A DNA stretch of 64,000 bases, taken from assembly GCA_002205965.3 (NCBI GenBank), contig NADL03000675.1, positions 682,001 through 746,000 on the forward strand, written 5' to 3'. A program made the position numbers and the translations under genes. Below are positions 55,637 through 64,000 of the stretch, one piece after another. Every line of letters begins with the position of its first letter. Position 1 is the stretch's first letter. The stretch comes from Kappaphycus alvarezii (taxonomy: Eukaryota; Rhodophyta; Florideophyceae; Gigartinales; Solieriaceae). The notes under the pieces were generated by a model that was not told the origin of the DNA, searched no databases, and saw only the letters and a program-made list of their open reading frames with translations.

Positions 55637-57720
55637 CTCCCCGTTGTACCAGCCGGCAACCAAACAGACCCAGGGACCGCCAGCTGACAACCTTCCCATT
55701 TCTGCCGGAACGTCCGACCTGGAAGGAACACAATCTGTCCCTACCCCGGCCTAGGTAACGGCTGATGACCCCGCCGTCCCCTCCAACCATCTGTCGGCAC
55801 ATCCGCAGTGGAAGGAGTGCTGCCTGGTAAGGCTTCCTCCGCCTGATCCTCTTCCCCCTGATCATGGACTTCCCCACGCAATTCCCTGATACCCCGTCCG
55901 TGTCCCCTTTACCAAGCCCCACCACATCCTTCGTACCCCATATCGTGAAGTCGAAATCTTCCAGACAGCCCCTTCCCATTCGTCAACCCATTCACGCTGC
56001 TCTTCATCAAGCTGGTCCGCGCAGCAGCCAACGCTCGGGAGACGACGCCAACTCCCTTGCCTTCCTGCACCTTCACATGCAGCCCACTGCTGTCCTTCGG
56101 CGCAGTCTCCGTGGTGAAGAGGGCTGGCAGCACGGTAAAGGCCAGAGGGCAGCGCTCGGGTCCCGCATCCGGCGGGCCCATATGGGCGCTGGGTGGCACA
56201 AACTTTTTCTGAAGCTCTTCGGGCACACCTCCCCCGATCCAAGCGCCCGACCCGAGCGCCCGATCCGAGCGCCCGATTCGAGCGGAGTGAACAGCACCGT
56301 CCCCTCTCCTTGCGTGGCTCCAGCCAGGCGCGCCGTTCTCGCCATGCCGAATTGCTGAACGCAGAGGCCCGCTATGGAAAGGCGATGAGGTCCATTCACA
56401 ACGCACCTCCTGCGGATGTGAACGACTGCCGCACCATCCAAGTGCTCCGCGACCTACATCCGCAACCCCCGCACCCAGGCATACCGCTCACTAAGGATAG
56501 CCTCCCGCCGCCACCCACCGTCACGATGGATGCAGTCGAACACGAGGTTCGCCGCATTTCCCGCTACACGACTTGCGGACCTGACCGAACGCCGGCCTAC
56601 TGATTCCACCTGCTCGTTCAGACAGTCCCGAAGCTGGTGTCACGGGCAAGGTAGTATTGATGAAGGGGATCGCGAGCGGTGACGTCTCGGACGCGGTACT
56701 CCCTCCTGTCTGCTGCAACCTTGCCTCCTCTGCGGCCTACCAGACAAAATCCGTCCTATCGCTGTGAGCTCCGTCCGCCGCCTCATCGTCACCAAGGCGA
56801 TTCTGCCCGCCTCTATCGACGACTCTCGTGACTTTCTCCCTCCGTGCCAAACGGCAAATGGCATCAAAGCCTGGATGGACGCGATTGTTCACGACACCTG
56901 CAACCTGCTCCGTCGGTTCTCCCGCTCACCTGACATCGCCACCGTCCTCATTGACGCTCACAAATCTTCAACTCCTAGTCCATGCTGCACCGGCTCCGTG
57001 CGCTCGCCCCTAGCTTCGCCAGGCTCGTGAACATTTGGGCTGCAACTATAGTTGCTTGTGCCAAGCCGTGACAGCACAGCTATCACCAGTGCGCAGTCCA
57101 CACAGCAGCGCGATCCGAACCAGCATGCTACTGTTTCTTCCTCACGATTTACGCACTCATTCGTCGGATCGCGGAAGAGACAAATTTCGTCATGAACCAG
57201 TGGTACGCGGACGAAACGCTCAATGGAAGCCTCGATGGTCTTTGACGAGCGCTCCGCCTCCTGCAGCGAGACGGTCCCGATTATGGCCTCTACCTCAACG
57301 AGCGGAAAACTCGCATCTTCTAGCCGAATACACTTCCGCCGTGGCGTGTGGCTTTCGTTGCCGAGTTCCTGTGGCCTAAGGCCCTTCGGACGGTTCCGAA
57401 CTCTTCGGCGCGCCACTTGGAAACCTTGCTTTCACCAACACTTTCCTTCGGGCTAAGGGTGACGGGTGCTGCAACACCGTCAAGTTGCTGCGCCATATCC
57501 GCGACCCACGCGCTCGCTTCCACATGCACCCGCTCCGCGCGTCAGTCTCCTCACTCACTCATGCGTTCCGACTCTCCGATGGGCAGCATGCCTCGCCCGC
57601 CGCGGAAATCCTCGATGCGCTCCATGGGGCGCCCCATACGGAGATACAGGGAAGTGGCCTTTCGGACACCGCCTGGTCTCAAGCCACGTGGACCATCCGT
57701 TTAGTTCATAGCTGGATAGT
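55637..57720 (+). mobile_element. R2-like LINE, 3' part (continues from 48,334)
   Basis: Plus-strand remains of the family at 13,215-17,160: FIKLVRAAANARE (about 55,990-56,045), LHLHMQPTAVLRRSL (about 56,065-56,110), CGPDRTPAY (56,575-56,603), GIKAWMDAIVHDTCNLLRRF and ATVLIDAH (RT motif A, 56,865-56,965), and IRDPRARFHMHPLRASVSSL with SDTAWSQATW (57,490-57,700). The RT motif C and the endonuclease were not found, so the copy ends early or is decayed. It has many frame changes and is older than the gypsy insertion. Confidence 0.7.
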
Positions 57721-58021
57721 CGGATCCTGCAGTGGACGCCATAGAACTATTTGCCGTAAAGGGTTGTTAGGTGAAGGATTCTATCTACGGACTACGGGGC
57801 AGTGGCCTAAAGGTCTATGGCTATACATAAGGGGGGGAACTGGACTTTTGTTTAAAGATTTAATTGGGTCTGCTAAACAGACACAACCCCGTAAGACTTG
57901 ACCAATGCCTACTATTAGATGTGCTTTATATGCAGAGGTTCAAACCATTTCTCTGCCGCTCATCCCTCCAAACTGTAGAGTTACTCAGTCACGACTAAAC
58001 CGCAATGCATAAACAATAACC
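57721..58021. other. Short spacer between the LINE copy and the Mediator gene
   Basis: It holds no recognised gene. A frame running to 57,901 reads LRTTGQWPKGLWLYIRGG, faintly like the translated gypsy LTR; this may be chance or a solo-LTR relic. The terminator of the minus-strand Mediator gene should lie here. Confidence 0.3.
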
Positions 58022-60470
58022 TCAGTTTTGAATGGCAGCGTCTGGATCTTTTATTGAACCCCGCCTCCTAAGTTTACCAACTGCGGCCAGTCTTGCTCGG
58101 TCAACTCTGGCTGCATAGTCGGTTGCGGCCGAAACACCCCAACAATGACTGCTGTTCGCCAATCTTTGCCCCCACAAGAACAGTGTTCCCGGTGTTCCTC
58201 CCGGCTGATTGCAGTTAATCTCAAACACAAGACTTCTTTCCACCAAAACCTTCACCAACTGCTCCAACCTTGATCCCTCCTTTTCCACTGCGGCCTTCGT
58301 AATCGGCACAATTTTTACATACCATTGAGATGTGGCCTCATTCATCTCGTGGAGAACGTCCAGGTAGTTTTTCAGTTGTCTTGCGTCACACTCCAATTGT
58401 TCCGGCCATCCACTGGTCTCCTGCAGTGGTAACCGCTCAGGTGCTGAACATGGATCGCAACGCAAGGCACTAGCATATCATTCTTTTGTCCCTTCACGTG
58501 AAGATTACCTTTCCAGATCTGTTCTCCGCTCTCCGCACTTCCCCCGGACGATCCAGCCCGCCCCTGCCCGCATTAGAATTCATGCTGTTACCGCCACCAG
58601 CCATGGCCGCCACACCGGCGGTCCCCCTTTCCGCTGACCCTTGCGCTACTCCACGACTGCGCATTTCGTTCCAGCGAGGTCACCCGTCCCAAGTCTCCCA
58701 TGTGCCGGGCTCACCGAATCCGGCCACACTTGCCCTCGGAGTTCCCATCGGCACTTGGGCCGGAGACGTCCCTCCCATCACGCTTCGTCCTGGAGTCCCA
58801 ACCTGTGGCCCAAATTGCGATCCCGGTGCCCCCGCAGTTGTTCCCATCAGTCCTCCCATTCCAGCTGCCTGGGCTGCAGCACTCATGTCTACTCCTGGAA
58901 CTGCCCCAAGTCCATTGGCCCCCATAAGATTTGACATGGACCCCCCAGATGGGGAATCTTGGGTGACTCCGGGGGCTTGGTTCATACCGGATTCAGAGCA
59001 GACCTTTGTGATAGCGCCTCAAAAGCGATTTGAAGCCCCGCAGGTGGTAAGTTTGCTAGCTGGGCAGCAGATACACCAAAGTTCATTGCAAGACTTGCCC
59101 ATGTGTTTCCAGAAGCACCCAACAGACCAGATGGCCCATTGCCAGCGTTCCCAAGCGTTTGCATCATTGCCAAGTCGGGAGTTTGAAGGTTTGCCATCCC
59201 AGGAAACCCAGATTCCTGCGGGTTCCTCGGCGCAAAGTTGTTTTGTTGCAAAACCCAGCATTGACAGGCATGGCAGCTCCACCAGCGACGTTTGCACCCC
59301 CAATCATGTTCAAATTTGCTGCGGCGTTCTGCATATTCCCGATGTTCCCACGTCTCGCAGCTGCCGCTTGGAGAGCGGCTGCGGAAATACCGGCAGTTCC
59401 CTGCACCCCTGCGTTTCCAACGTAGGGCATTTGCTGTACTGCATCTCCGGGCTTGTTCATCCCGGTAGCAGACATTCCTTCAGGATGTACCCCAACTGGA
59501 AGCATAGGCGTATTTCGACCTACAGCGAGTGGCTTTCCATTGGGATGCGCAGCGGCGGCCGCCGCCTCTGCGGCCGCCGCTGCAGCTGCAGCCACCTGGG
59601 AAGGATTGCGTTGGTTTGACATTTGATGGTGCTTCTTTGCCATGGCTGCTCGAGAAACTTGTTGATTCTGCTGAACCACAGCCGCAGACTGGCTCAGGTT
59701 TTGAGGAACGACCGGTGGAGTGCTTCCAGTAACTAGCGCGTTCGAGCCTTCCATGGCAGCGGCGGCAGCGACAGCGGCAGCAGCAGCTGCATTCAACTGT
59801 TGTTGAGATGGCTTAGCCTTGTTTCGCTTCTTGGCTCTTCGACCAGGCTTACTCGTATCTTGCTGCCCTCCGTCGCATTCGTTGCTGCAGTAACTGTAGA
59901 TCGAGTGTCAGTGCTAACGACATCTGGAGCCGTGGTACCACGTGCCATCGGATTTCCAGAGGCTGGAGATGAGGTTGATGGCAAACCTGTAACTCCAATG
60001 GACCCTGCGAGATCACTGAACTGACTGCAGTTCGTTCCGTCGCAGGTCTCTTCCTTGTTTTGCTCCGAGAGGCAGTAGTAGAGGAGCGCTTCCGGTTTCC
60101 TTTCGAAGTGTGCTTCCTGGGTCTGTTGTGGATGAGCAGTACCAGGTGAGGCCTGGGCTCGTCCTCCAGTGCCAGAAATCATACGATTTTGCATCGCCGC
60201 ATGCATAGCACTTCCAACAGGCATCCCCGGCATACCACCAGAATTCTGCACGGCCGCCGCAGTTGTCATCATTTGTGGATTCATCTGATTCGCACGTGAT
60301 GCTGCCACCGCTGCGGCTGCAGCTGCAGCTGCAGCCGCTGCATTCACAGCATTATGTTGATTGGCAACCCCAGCTGGTGGATGCATTTGTTGGTGTCGAA
60401 GTGGAGGAGCCATTGCCACAGGTGCAGTACCACTCGCTGCCGCAGTTTCCTCCTTCTTTGAATGTCTCAT
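58022..60470 (-). CDS. Low-complexity tail with C-terminal W-x-G SPOC/ACID-like domain, probably joined to MED16
   Basis: The minus strand continues from MED16 with Ala/Met/Gln/Gly-rich protein: poly-Ala runs near 60,310 and 59,780, a basic NLS-like run RRAKKRNKAKPSQQQ (about 59,815-59,850), GMSATGMNKPGDAVQQMPYV and SNLMGANGLGAVPGVDM. Near 58,515 it reads IWKGNLHVKGQKND, then SGWPEQLECDARQLKNYLDV, QWYVKIVPITKAAVEKEGSR and GTPGTLFLWGQRL, ending at TGA 58,024. The W-x-G-x-L start and Leu-rich beta pattern resemble SPOC or the MED25 ACID-type domain. Successive frames each fit one lost base, including at the MED16 junction, which favours one polypeptide of about 1,700 residues. A separate gene starting at ATG 60,470 is the alternative. 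Confidence 0.5.
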
Positions 60471-63126
60471 GTTGTTTGCTTGCGTACCATCTCAGGTCTT
60501 TCCGTGGCCGGCTGAGTAACGGCAGGAAGCAATTCATACCGCTCTAGATCCAAAGAGGGGACGCGAGCCCACCGACCTCCTAATGGTGACTCACTCGACC
60601 ACCTTGAAGCCCAAGGGGCCGCGGCATTCATGGCAACTTGAGAATCTGACTTTTGCTGAGTATTCTCGGCAGCCAGCAACCCAGAAACGATACATCGACG
60701 GAGAGGGGCCCAAGGTGGCAGTGGACGACCGGTCACCAGATCGAAGGGGCACCATTCACCCCTCCGATTTAGATCAGGATCTGCCGCTGCGCCCCTGTTA
60801 TTGCTTGCGTTGTCCTCATTAATTCTCCGGCATGACATCACGAAGCCTGCTCCCACAGCAGACCCGTGAAGTCCGAGGGCCTGTTCACACTTTTCAACGT
60901 TAAGCTTCGGCGACTCCCTCACGATTTGAGTGACATGGGCATGTCTACTTAATGCGGACGCTGTGCTCGCTATGCGCTCCACATTTTTTGCGGACAATGC
61001 CATCGTTGCTTCGCGAGACGTCCATGATCCCATATGTGCCATGGCATCTCCAATGTCCCAAGCCATTGAAACGTCCCAAATCGCGGAGACAATATGTGCA
61101 CTTTGGGCCCTGCGGAAACGATAATACCTGGGGTCCGCCTCCGGTTCGCCGTATTCATCCTCCAAAGCCAACAAAATTGCAGCAGCCAAGCATGACTGTC
61201 GCAAGCATCTGATGAGATCTACGTCGTAGGCGATGCCTCGGCTCGTGGCCATCTTAGGACTCATGGTTGGTGAGCTCATTACACTTGGCAGACAAGCCCA
61301 GTGCCCCAGAGCCCCTTTCCCACCACTCTGCATTAGAACAATCGCACACCGTTGTAGCCATACTACACACATAACCAAAATCCAGTCTGCCAGCGGCGCC
61401 GCCGCCAACTGCTGGATTGGGACCCTCCCTGCGTTCGTATACTGCGTCAAAATTTTCTGCACGGCATCAGGAGAAACACACTGTTTTGCTTCCTTCTCTT
61501 GCATCATGAGTTTGACTTTGACGTTGTCCGGAGCTGAATGCCGATGCATCCGTTGCTAATTCCAATAACTTCCGTGCAGCGTTGCACGCGAAGTCCCCAG
61601 AGTCCTGCAATGCCTTCATCGTTGCTTTCAAGTTTGTGAGCTGTGCCAGGGTAGGAACTACGTTTTGGTTTTGACTCTGTGCTGATTTCACCATAGCCCA
61701 ATCGTTTTAGCGACTACACTGGCTGCCGAGGGCCCATCCATTGCTACTGACGCGATCACATCCCAGCCGCCAGTCAAACCGTCCGGCGAGGTAGTGATCA
61801 AAAGCTTTTTTGTGACGTCTTTGGCAGTTGACATGACTACCTGGCCAGCGCCAGCCGCAATCCGCCCCAACAAAGACTTTGCATCGACTCTTCCTTCACC
61901 ATTCAACGCAACTATTGCAGCACTCCCAGGGCTAATACAAACTCCCAGTATGGACTGCCTTCTCCTGTCTGAGCCTTACTGTCTGCCAAACTATGGCCGC
62001 CTATGACTTTTGAGCTTGTCCGCGTCCCACACAAGCAATCCGACCGAAGAGCTCGTCACCATCGTATTTCCGTCCGGTGCCACCTCCGTAGCGTAGACTT
62101 TTCTTTTCCGACACAATTCCAAGGCTCTCGTGGTCGAATTCATACTGAATTCGCCTCCTCCAAACTCAGACCCACCTCCAACCAAGCTCTTCTCTAATGC
62201 GGATTCAGTCTCTCTTTCCAGATTCCCCTTAGCGTGCAAGACCCAACCATTATCACCTCCTGACCTTTGGTTCTTCCACCTGCATATAACGCCCCTATCG
62301 CCTACAGCATATAACACTCCGTTTTTGGGACACACTTGACGGACACGCACTCTCCATCCTCGACAATGTCCATTTCGACGCTACTGACACTCTTAACTTC
62401 ATATCCGGTGCCAGTCCGCGGAACTACTAGCTGCCAAACCTTCAGTAGTCTTGGTTGGGCTGCGGCTACAGTTACCAAAACGACAGTACTTCCATCTAGG
62501 CCACCCCCTGAGACCGTAGCACATCTTATTTGGCCGCCAAATAGTTCCGCAGCTTCTGAATTCTTGCGCGGCAACCTGGTGACGCCTCCATCTCCCTTGA
62601 CAGGTTCGTAACCCTTCCTCTCCCTCTCCCTTCTGGTGGCTCCGTGCAAGTAGTTTCCTGTCCTCTTATTTGCCTCATTGAAAACGGGCAAATCTGGTAC
62701 ATTCCATACCTCTACACCTCCTTGAGCTAGCACTGCTACCAAGCTATTTCCATCAGGGGTCCAACCCAAGGCAGCTGCAACACAATGAGCGTCTATAACA
62801 GCACCTGTTGTCCATACGTTAACGCGTCGATCCTTTGCAACCCACAACGTTATCCTTCCTGCGGCATCAGCCACTACCAACATGGAGGGTTTGGAGGGAA
62901 TATGGCGCCACAATAAATGGCGGGCAGGTGCACGTTTAGGACCTACAAGAAGAGCGACTTCCCCAGGAGCATCGAGATGGAAGACGGAGACCGCACCGCA
63001 GCCAGATACACATGCAAGAAGATCCTCATGGGGACACCACGCAATCGTTGAAAACCCGAGGCGGGTCGGTCTTGGAGAGATTGGGGAGAGAGGACGCGAG
63101 ACTTGGGCCGAGTAAAGAGGTCTCAT
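60467..63126 (-). CDS. MED16: Mediator complex subunit 16-like protein (WD40 and C-terminal zinc-like domain)
   Basis: A tail-module subunit that links transcription factors to RNA polymerase II. ATG 63,126 opens the WD40 part: FSTIAWCPHEDLLACVSGCG, SMLVVADAAGRITLWVAKDR, LVAVLAQGGVEVWNVPDLPV, GVLYAVGDRGVICRWKN and VTSSSVGLLVWDADKLK. An alpha-helical middle follows (AAPLADWILVMCVVWLQRCA, 61,350-61,410). The C-terminal region reads RRGEWCPFDLVTGRPLPPWA, PLRRCIVSGLLAA and PWASRWSSESPLGGRWARV, the Cys/Trp-rich ending typical of MED16. Frame changes fit single-base losses. The frame stops at TGA 60,467, overlapping the ATG of the next segment (ATGA); see the following entry. The MED16 call rests on recognised motifs, not on an alignment. 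Confidence 0.65.
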
Positions 63127-63271
63127 TCGAGCGGAGGGAAGGGGGCTTGAAGAAGCGCAGTCTTCGGTTTGAGTGGGACGAGGGTGAGGACCACTGCGAC
63201 GAGGAAGGGGGTTGTAAAGAAGAGATTATAAATACGTACGGAACCTGAGAAAAGCAACGACTCACTTGTTA

Positions 63272-63557
63272 AGTACTGTGCTGTGCTAATGTACAGTACA
63301 GTATGTGTTGTACTGTACAATGCTGTGCATGCAGTACAGCACGGTACAATATAATTTATGTACAGTACTGCACAATACTGTACTGTCCTTCCGCAGCCAT
63401 TTTTGATCAAGGCTGTCAGTGACCATGTGCAAGCTTGAATCTTACTGTACGCAGGCATACATAGGGGCCCATGATGGGCCATATTGCAATGCCTGGTGAG
63501 AGTACCGTACAGTACAGTGCAAATGTACCGTACTGTACAATTCTGTACGTTGCTCTC
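63272..63557. repeat. GTAC-rich (ACTGT)n blocks upstream of MED16
   Basis: Two clusters, 63,272-63,388 and 63,502-63,557, of overlapping TACAGTACAG, TGTACTGTAC and GTACCGTAC units, broken by unique sequence. They occupy the 5' flank of the minus-strand MED16 gene (start 63,126), in the position of its promoter. Confidence 0.9.
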
Positions 63558-64000
63558 TACGGACGCTTTCATCACTTGATAGTACGTAATCATAGAACAT
63601 CTGGCCTCACTTATTTCCAAATATTAGACTACTCACTTTTTCCCCTCCTAATCATCGTGCATAACTATTTACATTTTGAGTAGTACTCGTCAAACATAGC
63701 CAGAAGTCTTGGAATTTCTGTAAATCAAAATACAAAGCCACTTTGTCAAAAATTTTGGTGGAAATTTTGGGTTAATTAAATGTACGGAAGATGTGGTCGG
63801 TTTGCGAAAATGCAGCTAGAGAAACAGGAAGGCATGTCAACCAAAAGTGATCCGGTGGCTAGAGGTGGGGAATCTCTTAATGTGTCACAAACCTGCACCA
63901 TGCAGGTGGGCTGACTGAAAGACATCTCCACGCGACGGCTAAACCATGCACCCACTCATAGCAAAAAGGAAAAGGGAACCAGAAGGAAATTCCACCATCT
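63558..64000. other. Unassigned right edge
   Basis: No gene recognised. It contains GGAAATTTTGGGTTAATTAA (63,757-63,780), related to words at 36,970, 21,902 and 12,118. AT-rich. Confidence 0.3.

Noticed and set aside
57721-57901. Solo LTR relic of the second gypsy family
   Set aside because: Only a faint likeness of the translated sequence (a shared G-L-W-L with basic flanks); no base-level match to the LTR was seen.
58486-59619. 377-codon plus-strand open frame, the longest on that strand
   Set aside because: It is the antisense shadow of the Ala/Met/Gly-rich tail of the MED16-like gene; composition is Pro/Ser/Cys noise and it has no motif, whereas the minus strand continues a structured protein.
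60467-60470. ATGA stop/start overlap as in a bacterial operon
   Set aside because: The rest of the window is clearly eukaryotic (introns, Mediator, SNARE, LTR elements). The overlap is better explained by one missing base in a single gene, though a separate gene is not excluded.
1-64000. tRNA or rRNA genes
   Set aside because: No cloverleaf with GGTTCRANYCC-type T arm or rRNA core sequence was recognised by eye on either strand.

Overview
The window looks like nuclear DNA of a photosynthetic eukaryote, most likely a red alga of the florideophyte type (inference). Reasons: intron-poor, closely spaced host genes on both strands, a plastid-type CDP-diacylglycerol synthase, a Golgi-style GT61 glycosyltransferase beside an FkbM-like methyltransferase, a plasma-membrane-type Qa-SNARE, a Mediator subunit, and heavy loads of Ty3/gypsy, Ty1/copia and R2-like LINE elements. 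No tRNA, rRNA, CRISPR array or bacterial operon was seen.

Layout. 1-5,100: Ty3/gypsy fossil (minus), cut by the window edge. 5,345-7,600: mostly unassigned, with a possible copia relic. 7,600-11,800: broken copia element (minus). 12,094-17,160: two R2-like LINE copies in tandem (minus). 17,362-21,118: GT61 glycosyltransferase and FkbM-like methyltransferase, head to head. 23,656-25,804: WD40 protein. 26,595-28,363: syntaxin with one intron, then an acidic coding-like tail. 29,328-30,350: ataxin-3-like Josephin protein with one intron and degenerate catalytic residues. 31,387-32,527: CDP-DAG synthase (minus). 33,281-34,165: unrecognised gene. 34,424-35,290: LDAH-like hydrolase (minus). 37,105-39,345: 5'-truncated LINE (minus). 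40,189-42,133: pogo-like DDD transposase (minus). 42,260-47,640: gene-poor. 47,640-57,720: a LINE copy (plus) split by a 7.3-kb Ty3/gypsy element (minus) with near-identical 321-bp LTRs, a 5-bp target duplication and an antisense accessory ORF. 58,022-63,126: MED16-like Mediator subunit, apparently continuous with a long Ala/Met/Gly/Gln-rich tail ending in a W-x-G SPOC/ACID-like domain.

Nearly every conserved host gene changes reading frame several times, and almost all changes fit loss of one base, often in a homopolymer. This pattern points to uncorrected deletion errors in a long-read assembly more than to true pseudogenes, so host-gene coordinates below span all frames. Blocks of (ACTGT)n / GTAC-rich sequence recur in intergenic DNA, mostly 5' of host genes. 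The same words form a perfect hairpin in the gypsy LTR.

Best candidates for something new: the MED16 fusion, the catalytically dead Josephin/UIM protein, the antisense ORF of the gypsy element, and the GTAC-rich blocks.
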